Source: a virus. Taken from it: a DNA stretch of 64,000 bases. The notes beneath the pieces were generated by a model. That model was not told the origin of the DNA. It saw nothing but the letters and a program-made list of their open reading frames with translations, and did not search any database. The DNA lies in IMG/VR virus record IMGVR_UViG_3300012685_000001, positions 1 through 64,000 of that record. One strand, given 5' to 3'. The translations under genes and the position numbers were made by a program. This document shows positions 37,867 to 45,847 of this stretch, piece after piece. Each line of letters opens with the position of its first letter. Positions within the stretch are counted from its first letter, which is position 1.

Positions 37867-39441
37867 TTAAGAACGCTTTCTATCATAGAACGGATTGTTC
37901 GAGATCTCCACTTCCTCAGTCTTATTCTCAGGAATAACGCTCAAAGCAATAGCCAAAGAATCACAGTAGTCGTCATGAGCATTGACTTCCTTTGGTGCTT
38001 CCGCCAACATATATGGTCCTTCGAACTTCACCTGTAAATCAGACATCTGCTGAATGAAGTTCCTATATGTACGCAAATTCTTAGTCTTGGCATGAGAAGG
38101 CCATCCAATGCGCCCTCTGTCCAACATCTCTCTGAGGTATTTCCATCTGTCAGACTGAGCTGGTCTCTGAGAAGATACATCTACTACTTCTATATGTGGT
38201 AATAGCACTCTAAGTCTGGAGATAAAGATATCTCCCATTCCTCCTGCGTCTACTCCAATGGCCCAAACATTATATTTGGATACAAACTCAACAATTCTAT
38301 GATACTGGGATTCCCAGTCCATACCTTGTAGGTCCAACCAGTTCAATACACGACAATTATAATAACCGTATTCATCTTGATGATCCCAGTCCACAAATAC
38401 GGCAGTAACAATAGTACTGTCGATCTTACGTGCAGGATCAATACCAATAATAATAGGAGAAGTGTAATAAGACTTAACCACCTGCATTGATTTGTCCCCA
38501 AGCTCGTCAAGACGCTCAGAGGTTGTAAACATTCCTTGTTCCAGTAGCCATAGCAGACGATAAGAAAGCTTGAACTCATCAGAGTCGTAGCCCATACGAA
38601 GCATGTCTCCAGCTACAGCCTTCTCGTATCTCTTGTTCCACTTTGAAACTTCTCTGTAATCGGCTTCAAAATGATTAGTACGAGCACCACGCTTTGTAGC
38701 ATTACGCTTGTTGTGCTGAATCTCTCTATAAAAAACTCCCTTTTCATATGTAGGAGTTCCAGTCATACAGAAAGTACCATTGGTAGAAGCAAGCATTGGG
38801 CGAATAGACTTGTCTACTACCTTTTGATCAGCTACCTGAGACTCATCTAGAAGGGCAATATGATATGTCTTACCTTCAATATTGGCGCGAGGGTGAGCAG
38901 TTTGCCTTCTTACTAAAGAACCACAGCGTTCCAGCCGCATTTCTGAGCCACGCCCTCTTACCTTCTCATCAATAGAGGAATCAGAAAGAATCTCTTTCGC
39001 TCTCTCAGATTCAAACATAGAAACAATACGAGAATAAAGAGTTTTGGCCATGTCATCTACAGGGGCAAAAGCACCAACCCAGACACCTTCCTTGAAGTCT
39101 TCCAACAGTTCGCTGAACTGAGGAACCTTTGCAAGGCGGGGAAGCATAATCATAAGAGTAGCTACTGTTACTGCTACCGTTTCAGTCTTTCCAGACTGAC
39201 GGGAAAATAGGGCTGTTACAGTAGCTCCGTCATTAATAACGACAGATTCCATAAGTCTGGCGGCAAAAGGTCTCTGATACCCATAAAGAGGATGCCCGGA
39301 CAGTTCGTCTGCGAAAAGTAATAATCCTTCTACAAGTTTATCGACGAAGGCTTGAGATCTAGGATCAAGATCAATAGTGATTTTCTGGTGTGCTTCAAGC
39401 TCTTCTGCGGTTAATTCATCTAAATCGATATCAGTTTCCAT
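37867..39441 (-). CDS. terL: terminase large subunit
   Basis: A 524-residue packaging motor. ATPase domain: Walker A FSRQSGKTE (about residue 80), Walker B ALLDES and the C-motif region CMTGTP. Nuclease domain: IIGIDPARKIDST, VDAGGMGD and DDYCDSLAIAL supply the metal-binding acids. ATG at 39441 has GGAG 7 nt upstream and is preferred to an in-frame TTG 12 nt earlier. No separate small subunit is evident nearby. Confidence 0.95.
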   Translation of the reverse strand: METDIDLDELTAEELEAHQKITIDLDPRSQAFVDKLVEGLLLFADELSGHPLYGYQRPFAARLMESVVINDGATVTALFSRQSGKTETVAVTVATLMIMLPRLAKVPQFSELLEDFKEGVWVGAFAPVDDMAKTLYSRIVSMFESERAKEILSDSSIDEKVRGRGSEMRLERCGSLVRRQTAHPRANIEGKTYHIALLDESQVADQKVVDKSIRPMLASTNGTFCMTGTPTYEKGVFYREIQHNKRNATKRGARTNHFEADYREVSKWNKRYEKAVAGDMLRMGYDSDEFKLSYRLLWLLEQGMFTTSERLDELGDKSMQVVKSYYTSPIIIGIDPARKIDSTIVTAVFVDWDHQDEYGYYNCRVLNWLDLQGMDWESQYHRIVEFVSKYNVWAIGVDAGGMGDIFISRLRVLLPHIEVVDVSSQRPAQSDRWKYLREMLDRGRIGWPSHAKTKNLRTYRNFIQQMSDLQVKFEGPYMLAEAPKEVNAHDDYCDSLAIALSVIPENKTEEVEISNNPFYDRKRS

Positions 39442-39483
39442 ATTATTCTCCAAATTAATCTCAATAAATCTATTGTACCTGAG

Positions 39484-39512
39484 TTGACAGTGAGCACTAC
39501 ACCTTCTAGACT
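39484..39512 (+). promoter_or_regulatory. sigma70-type promoter for lone plus-strand gene
   Basis: TTGACA at 39484-39489, a 17-nt spacer and TAGACT at 39507-39512. It lies 31 nt ahead of the ATG at 39544 and is divergent to terminase. Confidence 0.65.
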
Positions 39513-39543
39513 TCCCGTATCACCCACTATCAAGGAGAACATC

Positions 39544-39774
39544 ATGGACAACAACCCATTTGACAACATGCAATCGCAGCATCACGGTTCTGAATTCGTT
39601 CGAATAGCAGCTGCTACATTTGTTGGGGCATGGATTGGATCTCGTCTGGACAACACACAATTCGGCCGATGGTTCAATACAAGCAAGTTCATAGGTCTAC
39701 TATTCAAAATAATTGGTATATACGTTCTGTACCTTGCTGGTGTATTTATTTACGAACTGATCAAGATTTGGTGA
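39544..39774 (+). CDS. small membrane protein in an isolated transcription unit
   Basis: A 76-residue protein: polar N-terminus (NPFDNM), an amphipathic/glycine-containing segment (AAATFVGAWIGSRL) and a C-terminal hydrophobic helix (residues 51-72). ATG follows AAGGAG at 6 nt. The only plus-strand gene within the 39-kb late block, with its own consensus promoter and overlapping the oppositely directed next gene by 14 nt. Separate control suggests early or constitutive expression, for example superinfection exclusion; this is inference. Confidence 0.7.
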   Translation: MDNNPFDNMQSQHHGSEFVRIAAATFVGAWIGSRLDNTQFGRWFNTSKFIGLLFKIIGIYVLYLAGVFIYELIKIW

Positions 39775-40021
39775 TTCTTTCTTCTATGACTTGCATAGCA
39801 GCAAGAAGAGATGTAGCTCCTATCCTTATATCTTCTATATTAATGAGAGCCTGATCCTTTCCACTAGGGGTCAGGCTCTTTCTCATTTCTGAAACATTCT
39901 GACCCAGGGCAGTATGAATATTATCCACCCAACGAATTAACTCTGTATCTGATGTCTTGCGTAGTCTATTGAGTAACCTTGTTCTTATCTTCTCATCAGG
40001 TTTCATACTTCTATTGAACAT
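39761..40021 (-). CDS. hypothetical protein
   Basis: An 86-residue helical protein with basic N-terminus (RTRLLNRLRK). Converges on and overlaps the plus-strand membrane gene by 14 nt. Unknown function. Confidence 0.5.
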   Translation of the reverse strand: MFNRSMKPDEKIRTRLLNRLRKTSDTELIRWVDNIHTALGQNVSEMRKSLTPSGKDQALINIEDIRIGATSLLAAMQVIEERITKS

Positions 40022-40374
40022 TAAATATCCAGGGCTTCTACTAGTAGTTCTTGCTGTTCGGCCGAAAATTGATTCTTGATCATTGTTCTTCTTATATGCA
40101 CTTTCTCAGCAGAAGAGAACTCATTGTCAGTCATCTGACGGCCTTCCAATGCCTCAAGGAGCATCTGTTCCTCTGTACGGCTGGTAGAGCGCCACAGACC
40201 TACTACAAGGCCCTGACGACACCATGGGATACGTACTATAACTGAGTTAGACCACCGGTATGGTGCCTCAACTTCATGAGAAGGATATCTATGAAAAATA
40301 GGAGATTTCTTTTCCAGTTTAATTCTATGTACGAATAGTGGTCCCAAATCATGCTTCTTATTATGTATAGCCAA
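40021..40374 (-). CDS. hypothetical protein
   Basis: A 117-residue protein: N-terminal beta-rich region with basic residues, C-terminal helices rich in Glu/Gln. Tightly packed between neighbours. No family recognised. Confidence 0.5.
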   Translation of the reverse strand: MAIHNKKHDLGPLFVHRIKLEKKSPIFHRYPSHEVEAPYRWSNSVIVRIPWCRQGLVVGLWRSTSRTEEQMLLEALEGRQMTDNEFSSAEKVHIRRTMIKNQFSAEQQELLVEALDI

Positions 40375-40375
40375 A

Positions 40376-40831
40376 CTAAATCAATCCTCTTGTATATGGG
40401 AACGAGTTAAGTCTTGAGTTGATAAACCTTCCAGGAGACTGCGCCCTCTGAAACTGCCACCACACTGACGGGGGAACATTGTAGTAAGTATAGTACTCTC
40501 CATTTCTGAACTTTATACGAAGAGACTGACTTCTCTCGTCATATCCTGCCGCAAGAGTTCTCGGTCTTCCAGGATTAATTGTAGGAGTCGGCTGATAAGG
40601 AAGCAGTTCATCGTCATCTCCATTAAGAGCCAATTCAATTTCTTGATATAAACGCCCGTCTGCAATACGTGCTGATTGAGCCCTGATGGCGTTTATATCA
40701 AGATAAGAAGATGGAACTACTCTATTCGTCTCAGGAACATTACCCAGAAAGGTATTGTCCCATGCTGACCCAGCTCTTCTTGTAGGTGGTGTAAGTCTGG
40801 GAATTCTGCTGGAAGCTTTTCTTCGCGCCAT
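40376..40831 (-). CDS. KTSC-domain protein
   Basis: A 151-residue protein. The C-terminal 60 residues (YDERSQSLRIKFRNGEYYTY, NVPPSVWWQF, SPGRFINSRL) match the KTSC domain found in phage head-region proteins and next to lysyl-tRNA synthetases. Its role is unknown; it may bind nucleic acid or a partner protein. Basic Pro/Arg-rich N-terminus. Confidence 0.7.
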   Translation of the reverse strand: MARRKASSRIPRLTPPTRRAGSAWDNTFLGNVPETNRVVPSSYLDINAIRAQSARIADGRLYQEIELALNGDDDELLPYQPTPTINPGRPRTLAAGYDERSQSLRIKFRNGEYYTYYNVPPSVWWQFQRAQSPGRFINSRLNSFPYTRGLI

Positions 40832-40849
40832 TATTTCTCCTTAAAATAG

Positions 40850-40892
40850 AAATATCCCCACACCCTAGATACTACAGGGCTGGGGATATTTA
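40850..40892 (-). terminator. terminator between small operons
   Basis: AAATATCCCCAGCCCT and its complement flank a 9-nt loop on the minus strand, followed by TTTCTATTTT. It ends the upstream metabolic-gene operon just before the KTSC gene. Confidence 0.75.
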
Positions 40893-40894
40893 TT

Positions 40895-41107
40895 TTATTG
40901 CTGCACTGTCCAACCTGGATTCAAGTCATCAACAGTGTCATGAGGACAATTAGGCCCCTCATAGTGAACACCATCCAGATACATACAGGAAAGATGTTCT
41001 TGTGCTGTTAGATCCCAAGGAACTTCCTGGGCAGAATGAGCTGTCCAGCTTTCTTCTCGCCAGACATCTCCTTCATCATGTACTCGTCGATAGAAATTGA
41101 TTGTCAT
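40895..41107 (-). CDS. hypothetical protein
   Basis: A 70-residue acidic Trp-rich protein. ATG at 41107 lies inside the end of the MazG-like gene. Followed by a terminator. Unknown function. Confidence 0.5.
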   Translation of the reverse strand: MTINFYRRVHDEGDVWREESWTAHSAQEVPWDLTAQEHLSCMYLDGVHYEGPNCPHDTVDDLNPGWTVQQ

Positions 41108-41513
41108 GGATGAAACTCAAATCTGGTGGTGCGTATGTCGACGGCTTCAGTATCTTGCCAAATTCATTACGCTTAACTGTACCATCAGACTCAGCCTTGG
41201 ACATATTCGACTGATGAACTACTTGAAACACTTGTTCTAGAGGTATATCCAATTCCTCAGCAGTTCCATAGACTACATAGAGAAGGTCAGCCAATTCCTT
41301 AGCCACTTCCTCCTTAGCCCCATTCAGCGTACTGGAAGTTTCATTGAAGAATGTGGACTCCATATATTCTAGGGCATCAATTGTTTCTCTGGCCTCTTCT
41401 GCAATAAGATTGATCCTACGAGTCAATTTCATAGGCAGAAAATCCTTGCTCTGCTCTGGAACAAAAGTACTATGAAACTCTTGCAGATCTCTCATAGGTG
41501 TATGACTAAACAT
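41076..41513 (-). CDS. MazG-like nucleotide pyrophosphohydrolase
   Basis: A 145-residue all-alpha NTP-PPase-type protein. RINLIAEEARETIDALE and EVAKELADLLYVVYG give the metal-binding EExxE and ExxD motifs. The tail SNMSKAESDGTVKRNEFGK is also typical. Family members hydrolyse (d)NTPs; phage versions may act on ppGpp or modified nucleotides. ATG at 41513 overlaps the upstream stop (TGATG). Confidence 0.85.
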   Translation of the reverse strand: MFSHTPMRDLQEFHSTFVPEQSKDFLPMKLTRRINLIAEEARETIDALEYMESTFFNETSSTLNGAKEEVAKELADLLYVVYGTAEELDIPLEQVFQVVHQSNMSKAESDGTVKRNEFGKILKPSTYAPPDLSFIHDNQFLSTST

Positions 41514-41701
41514 CAGTAAACAGCCTTTCCGCACCACGTGCATTGTGTAGCCAGTCCTGGAGGTTTATCATGTAAATTTAACCGATGTCGTATTTTTCTG
41601 GTAAATACATAAACTCGGAACCATAACCAATAGGTCCAACTAATTGGATCAGCTTCGTCACCAGACCATGGGCACTTAATCCCTAATACTGTAGGAGTCA
41701 T
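41513..41701 (-). CDS. small protein with CxxC motif
   Basis: A 62-residue basic protein, one CTWC pair near the C-terminus plus an earlier Cys (KCPW), possibly a zinc site. Overlaps both neighbours by 1-3 nt, so part of one operon. Confidence 0.5.
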   Translation of the reverse strand: MTPTVLGIKCPWSGDEADPISWTYWLWFRVYVFTRKIRHRLNLHDKPPGLATQCTWCGKAVY

Positions 41702-42759
41702 CAGTAGATCTTTCCCTCATAGCGGAAGGTTCCATTGTTCTGGCCAAGTACAAGTTCAGTGTAATTCTGTCCTGCCTCGCGGGTAATAACTACAATACCC
41801 TTGGACCAGTTGGGAGAGGTTCCCTTGATGTAGCCACCATTGGATTCCATCGCCTTCTCAAAATCCATGATACAGCCAGCATTCACATATACATGCTGGG
41901 TACCCTTACCTTCATACCCGATGAACACTGGACGCAAAGCAGCCTGATGAACATGTCCCGCAAGAATAGACTTGCCTGTACGCATAACATGCTCAGTACC
42001 CTTGATGACGTGAGTCTTGGAAGTCAATTCCCACTGATGTCCATGACCAAGCAAATAATCAGGAAGAAACTCAAATACCTTGTGCTGATAGTTGATATCC
42101 AGGCTATCAAGCTCATACATGACCTCAGGAGTCAATGCACGGAGTGTGGCAAGACCAGGCAGACGGGTTTCAACTGCCCTTGTAATCCAGTGCATATGAT
42201 TGGAATGCGCCATATGAATAGTTGCATTGGGAGCAGCTTCCCGAATACGGGTCAGCCACTGAACAGTCTCATCAATCTGAGCCTGAAGATTGGACTCGTA
42301 CTCTTCCTTCATACCCTTGGCCCAACGGCCGACAGCACTGTTGTCACTCTCGTCTCCAGTCAGACAGATCATATCCGGCTGCTGATCACGAACAAACTCT
42401 ACTGTCTTGGCAAGGAACGCAGGATCATGCTTATTGATCTGGAAATCTCCGAAAGCAATAACTCGCTGATCCTTCTTCTCAGCCTTCAAAGTAGCGGCAG
42501 GCTTGGAGCCATATACATTCATGGCATGCTGATGACTCTTTACTATATTGGCTACGGAAACTTCTGCCAAAGTTGCCTGTACAGGCTTGTTCTTGTCCCG
42601 CCAGGTACGAATGAGTTTCTCGGATACGAGGAAACCCTTCTCAATAAGACGTGCCTTGACTGATAGACGGCCAAGACTTGAATCACTCAGAATATTATAA
42701 ATCTCCTGGTCAATCTTGGCCCAGACTTCAAGTTCTGTAATACTCACTACAGAATGCAA
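41701..42759 (-). CDS. calcineurin-like metallophosphoesterase
   Basis: A 352-residue protein. Residues 1-75 look like a helical DNA-binding region (SVKARLIEKGFLVSEKLIRTWRD). A phosphoesterase core follows: IAFGDFQINKHD, CLTGDESDN, HSNHMHW, LLGHGHQW and LAGHVHQAA. DxH is replaced by DxQ in the first motif. Such phage enzymes act as nucleases or phosphatases. TTG start at 42759, with GGAGGAGG 4 nt upstream. Confidence 0.8.
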   Translation of the reverse strand: MHSVVSITELEVWAKIDQEIYNILSDSSLGRLSVKARLIEKGFLVSEKLIRTWRDKNKPVQATLAEVSVANIVKSHQHAMNVYGSKPAATLKAEKKDQRVIAFGDFQINKHDPAFLAKTVEFVRDQQPDMICLTGDESDNSAVGRWAKGMKEEYESNLQAQIDETVQWLTRIREAAPNATIHMAHSNHMHWITRAVETRLPGLATLRALTPEVMYELDSLDINYQHKVFEFLPDYLLGHGHQWELTSKTHVIKGTEHVMRTGKSILAGHVHQAALRPVFIGYEGKGTQHVYVNAGCIMDFEKAMESNGGYIKGTSPNWSKGIVVITREAGQNYTELVLGQNNGTFRYEGKIY

Positions 42760-42789
42760 CGTTCCTCCTCCAATAGTAAGACCCGCATA

Positions 42790-42822
42790 ATGCAGTACAT
42801 CCTACACTATGCGGGTCCTCGT
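42790..42822 (-). terminator. hairpin ahead of phosphoesterase operon
   Basis: GACCCGCATA and TATGCGGGTC flank a loop of about 17 nt. Lies between the holin-like gene and the phosphoesterase. The minus-strand T-tract is short, so it may be a weak terminator or a processing hairpin. Confidence 0.5.
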
Positions 42823-42824
42823 GT

Positions 42825-43256
42825 CTACTTCTTGCTGGCTATAAGCTGTACTAGCGCTATTGCTATAGGGATCATAACCATAGACAACAACCATCTGAAC
42901 TGATCCTGCCTAGAAGCTATATAAGACTTGTGCTGTGTCTCTCTAGCCGCAGTTTCACGATTGATTGCTGCCTCATAACGCTCACGTTCAACGGTTATAT
43001 CATGTCTCAGTCCTTGAAGCGCTTCCCTCAGTTCAGCCTTTAAGGCTAAAAGATCATCTTCCCCGTCTTCAAGTTTTTCATTTAAATTACTGAAACGTAA
43101 TTCTAATGAACGCTTATCAGCATCGTATTCAATTAAAGTTAGTAGTTTGTCCAAGCGGCTGGAAAAGTCAATAAGCCGAGTTTCAACATTTCGCTGCAAA
43201 CCGTCTAGTTCTCTCTGTACCGCCCCGGACCATGTAGGTGTTTCTGGTGTTGGCAT
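42825..43256 (-). CDS. coiled-coil protein with C-terminal membrane anchor
   Basis: About 143 residues. Residues 20-105 form a long charged coiled coil. The C-terminus has a 16-residue hydrophobic segment ending in ASKK. It resembles minor tail/holin-type anchored proteins, but the identity is open. ATG at 43256 is chosen with only a weak GTGAG upstream; in-frame TTG codons reach 43298. Confidence 0.55.
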   Translation of the reverse strand: MPTPETPTWSGAVQRELDGLQRNVETRLIDFSSRLDKLLTLIEYDADKRSLELRFSNLNEKLEDGEDDLLALKAELREALQGLRHDITVERERYEAAINRETAARETQHKSYIASRQDQFRWLLSMVMIPIAIALVQLIASKK

Positions 43257-43347
43257 CAACAACTCACTTGGGGCTAGATTCGAAAAGGACAACAGCAAAA
43301 GACCATGTCATCCATTCAATTCTCCAAATTTCCTGCCCCAAATGTAC

Positions 43348-43398
43348 TATGAGAAGAGGTCTAGTGCTATTACTCCTTAAGGATAACATTAGACCTCT
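43348..43398 (-). terminator. stem-loop after RNA ligase gene
   Basis: AGAAGAGGTCTA and TAGACCTCTTCT form a 12-bp stem around a 26-nt loop, just downstream of the ligase stop codon. Confidence 0.55.
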
Positions 43399-43423
43399 TC
43401 TGTTTCATGTATACAGAAAGTAA

Positions 43424-44479
43424 TTACTCTGCCTCAGGCTTTACCAGATCATACACCTTGGAAGTAATGTCCTTGTCATCAAGGATCATGAACATGAAAC
43501 CAGGGTACTGTGTGTCCTTCACTCTAATAGCAAAATCCTTTCTGGTCCAGCCGTCTGGGTACTTGAAACTATTCCACATATCCAATTTTACTAGCCAATA
43601 ATCGTGCTCAATATTATTTCGAGTAATCCTGAAATCAATGGATATCTCTGAATATGTATCCTTCAGCCAGTCATGCCACTCATCAGGAATGATGCTACAC
43701 ATCTGCTCAAGCGTCTTGCCTGCCTTTATGTTCTCCCAGACACGACGCTTCGTCAAACCGGTAACGATCTTGTGCAGAGCAATATAGTCAGCCTGCTTGA
43801 TCTTCAATCGGTACTCATTGTGCGGAAACGATACTACGTAGCCCTCAGCGTTCACCCTTTGCGGAGCCTCCAGAGCCTCTCTGAGCGTCTTATAGCGGAA
43901 GGTAGTAGTCCTGGGCCCCCGCCACTCTACAAGGCCCTCAGGAGGAAGCGTATAACCTTCCTCGATATCCCGGGCACCCAATAGAACCAGATCATCGAAA
44001 CCGTAGTTCAGAACGATACGGTTCTCTGGATAGATGATCTCAAACATATAAGTGAGATCAATACCAGCATCCTCTATGAACTTCTTATAACGGCTCTTCA
44101 GAAGATACGTGGCGTGAATTGCTTGATCCGAAGCAAAGGAACCTCGGGTAGCAATTCCCCAGTCTGCCTTGTACTCCCAGTAGATACCAAGAGAACCGTC
44201 CATCTTATCGGTAATAGTCGCAGGAGAATCAAGATACTGATTGTCCTCATCAGAATAGTTGTGGAACTTGTCGAATGGCCGCGCAATTACCTTGTCGTGA
44301 GAATTCACAATAAGACCACGGCACTGAGATGTTACATCATTCCACAGATTGTCATACTGAGCTTTCTCTGTATAGTTCAGGATAGAAAGATCATGGTAAG
44401 GATGAGTCTGCTCACGTACGTAACCTTCAGTCTTCAATTCCAAGTAGTCTTTGATCGAGAACAGATCATACAGATACAT
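43424..44479 (-). CDS. RNA ligase, T4 Rnl1-like
   Basis: A 351-residue nucleotidyltransferase. Motif I is ITDKMDGSLGIYW (catalytic Lys near residue 91), with RGLIVNS upstream. FEIIYPENRIVL fits motif III, NAEGYVVSF motif IV and RLKIKQADY motif V. T4 Rnl1 rejoins tRNA cut by host anticodon nucleases after end-healing by polynucleotide kinase. Here it borders the tRNA array and a kinase gene lies at the left of the window, so a tRNA-repair role is likely. Confidence 0.9.
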   Translation of the reverse strand: MYLYDLFSIKDYLELKTEGYVREQTHPYHDLSILNYTEKAQYDNLWNDVTSQCRGLIVNSHDKVIARPFDKFHNYSDEDNQYLDSPATITDKMDGSLGIYWEYKADWGIATRGSFASDQAIHATYLLKSRYKKFIEDAGIDLTYMFEIIYPENRIVLNYGFDDLVLLGARDIEEGYTLPPEGLVEWRGPRTTTFRYKTLREALEAPQRVNAEGYVVSFPHNEYRLKIKQADYIALHKIVTGLTKRRVWENIKAGKTLEQMCSIIPDEWHDWLKDTYSEISIDFRITRNNIEHDYWLVKLDMWNSFKYPDGWTRKDFAIRVKDTQYPGFMFMILDDKDITSKVYDLVKPEAE

Positions 44480-44654
44480 TGTCTTCCTCCTCTAGATACT
44501 CTTTGCAGGGACAAGTGCAATTGCCTTCAGGTGGACCATAACCCATTGCCTCATTGTGTTCAACATCATCAGGACCCCACCAAGGATGAGGATCAGGATT
44601 ACAGAAGCCGAATTTACATGACCAGCAGGTTACATAACAAATGATTACGCTCAT
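44466..44654 (-). CDS. Cys-rich small protein
   Basis: A 62-residue protein with about eight Cys (CYVTCWSCKFGFC, NCTCPCK), likely binding zinc. ATG at 44654 overlaps the upstream stop; the end overlaps the ligase start by 14 nt. Confidence 0.5.
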   Translation of the reverse strand: MSVIICYVTCWSCKFGFCNPDPHPWWGPDDVEHNEAMGYGPPEGNCTCPCKEYLEEEDNVSV

Positions 44655-44917
44655 CAATAATCTCCCATAAGCCACATCAGACAAATACGGTCAGGTACTG
44701 TTCCATCTTTTACCCAGGCATTTATCTCATGCTCCTCAAGACCCAGGAAATCATAAAGCCGTACAGTCTCTCCAGCAATGTTGAAGTTCGTTTCTGCGTC
44801 ATGCCAGACATCCACCAGATTCTCTGTATAGTCCTCTACCGTGTCAACCCGTCGCAGGTAATCCTCAACGAAGGGTGCTCGATCTGCCTTGGTCCATACG
44901 TGTGTGTTGGTATTCAT
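44654..44917 (-). CDS. hypothetical protein from a leaderless start
   Basis: An 87-residue acidic protein (VEDYLRRVDTVEDY, FLGLEEHEINAWV). ATG at 44917 has no ribosome site. It lies about 7 nt downstream of a -10 box (TAATGT), so the mRNA is probably leaderless, as is common in actinobacteria. First gene of the ligase operon. Confidence 0.55.
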   Translation of the reverse strand: MNTNTHVWTKADRAPFVEDYLRRVDTVEDYTENLVDVWHDAETNFNIAGETVRLYDFLGLEEHEINAWVKDGTVPDRICLMWLMGDY

Positions 44918-44924
44918 GTGGTAC

Positions 44925-44953
44925 ACATTAAGGCATGAAAAAACCTCTGTCAA
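44925..44953 (-). promoter_or_regulatory. promoter inside tRNA-array terminator
   Basis: TTGACA (44953-44948), 17 nt, TAATGT (44930-44925). The -35 box is part of the descending arm of the terminator at 44938. Drives the leaderless gene and RNA ligase. Confidence 0.5.
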
Positions 44954-44988
44954 GAGAACTGATTGTTCAATCTTGACAGAGGTTTTTA
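44938..44988. terminator. bidirectional terminator at end of tRNA array
   Basis: AAAAACCTCTGTCAAGA and its complement flank a loop of about 15 nt, with A-run and T-run on either side. Ends the minus-strand tRNA transcript after tRNA-Tyr. Confidence 0.85.
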
Positions 44989-44990
44989 AG

Positions 44991-45074
44991 TGGGTGCAGA
45001 GAGACTTGAACTCCCAGAGACCGAAGTCGACGGCTTTACAGGCCGTAACGCTACCAATTACGTGTTATACACCC
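44991..45074 (-). tRNA. tRNA-Tyr(GUA)
   Basis: Acceptor GGGTGTA/TGCACCC with A73, anticodon stem ACGGC/GCCGT, loop CTGTAAA, and the long variable arm expected of bacterial tRNA-Tyr. CCA not encoded. Last tRNA of the array. Confidence 0.9.
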
Positions 45075-45189
45075 ATTGTGCGCCGATGCCAATTCTTCGC
45101 CTGCCCCGGTATCCCGGACGCGCAAGCAATCAGCGCATTCCCCAGAGGTGGATTTTTCTATCGGGGACCCATATTTTATTATATTAAAG

Positions 45190-45261
45190 GGTGAAGTACG
45201 GGGATTGAACCCGCGAATCCTGAGTCACAGTCAGGTATGTTACCACTACATCAACTCCACC
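45190..45261 (-). tRNA. tRNA-His(GUG)
   Basis: Anticodon loop CTGTGAC in stem CCTGA/TCAGG. Acceptor GTGGAGT/ACTTCAC with an encoded extra G at -1 opposite C73, the histidine identity element. Confidence 0.9.
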
Positions 45262-45264
45262 ATA

Positions 45265-45341
45265 GCCGCAAGAAAGGGATTCGAACCCCCAACCTTCCCT
45301 CGAACATCGGGAATGCTCTTCCAATTGAGCTATCTTTTAGC
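45265..45341 (-). tRNA. divergent tRNA, probable Asn-type (GUU) or pseudo-tRNA
   Basis: D-arm GCTC/GAGC and T-arm GGGGG/CCCTT with TTCGAAT loop are good. The anticodon stem TTCCC/GGGAA encloses nine bases (GATGTTCGA) instead of seven; a G-A closing pair would leave ATGTTCG, anticodon GUU. Acceptor pairs 1-3 do not match. A normal tRNA-Asn exists at 52569. Confidence 0.45.
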
Positions 45342-45343
45342 AG

Positions 45344-45415
45344 TCCGCCCACCGAGAATTGAACTCGGAACTAGACTTTATCAGAGTCTTGTGATAACCA
45401 TTTCACTACAGGCGA
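45344..45415 (-). tRNA. tRNA-Ile(GAU)
   Basis: Anticodon stem AGACT/AGTCT, loop CTGATAA. T-stem CCGAG/CTCGG, A73. First acceptor pair is U-G. Confidence 0.85.
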
Positions 45416-45419
45416 TTAT

Positions 45420-45728
45420 TCAGTTGTGTTCTTTAATTATACCCATAAGTTTGAACTTAGGAAGTGCACCTACCTGATATTCTACTATCTTTCCCTTCTT
45501 GAAGAGAAGGAGAGTAGGGATAGATGATACATCATATTTCTTAACTGATACAGGATTTTTATCTGCGTTGATCTTTACTACTTCCAGCCACTCGTTCTCT
45601 GTTGCTATAGATTCTAACACAGGCGCCATCTGCTTGCAAGGACCACACCATGGAGCCCAGAAATCAACTAGTACTGGCTTCTCCGAGATCAAAACCTCAT
45701 CGAAAGTTCCATCAGTAATATCCCGCAT
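45420..45728 (-). CDS. thioredoxin
   Basis: A 102-residue full-length thioredoxin fold with active site FWAPWCGPCKQMAPV, cis-Pro motif SSIPTLLLFKKG and terminal helix. Reduces disulfides, and may supply electrons to ribonucleotide reductase or act as a polymerase processivity factor as in T7. ATG with AAGGAG upstream; embedded between two tRNA genes. Confidence 0.95.
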   Translation of the reverse strand: MRDITDGTFDEVLISEKPVLVDFWAPWCGPCKQMAPVLESIATENEWLEVVKINADKNPVSVKKYDVSSIPTLLLFKKGKIVEYQVGALPKFKLMGIIKEHN

Positions 45729-45751
45729 TTATTCTCCTTATAGTATCAACG

Positions 45752-45825
45752 TACGCCCATCGGGATTTGAACCCGCATCGACTGCTTATAAGACAGTTGC
45801 TCTCACCTAATTGAGCTATAGGCGC
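45752..45825 (-). tRNA. tRNA-Ile(UAU)
   Basis: Acceptor GCGCCTA/TGGGCGT, A73, anticodon stem ACTGT/GCAGT, loop CTTATAA. UAU reads AUA, a codon rare in GC-rich actinobacteria. Confidence 0.85.
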
Positions 45826-45847
45826 ATGTCCCACTAATATAGCAGTT

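Noticed and set aside
41893-42663. 256-codon plus-strand frame
   Set aside because: Antisense to the metallophosphoesterase, whose catalytic motifs are clear; no promoter or ribosome site.
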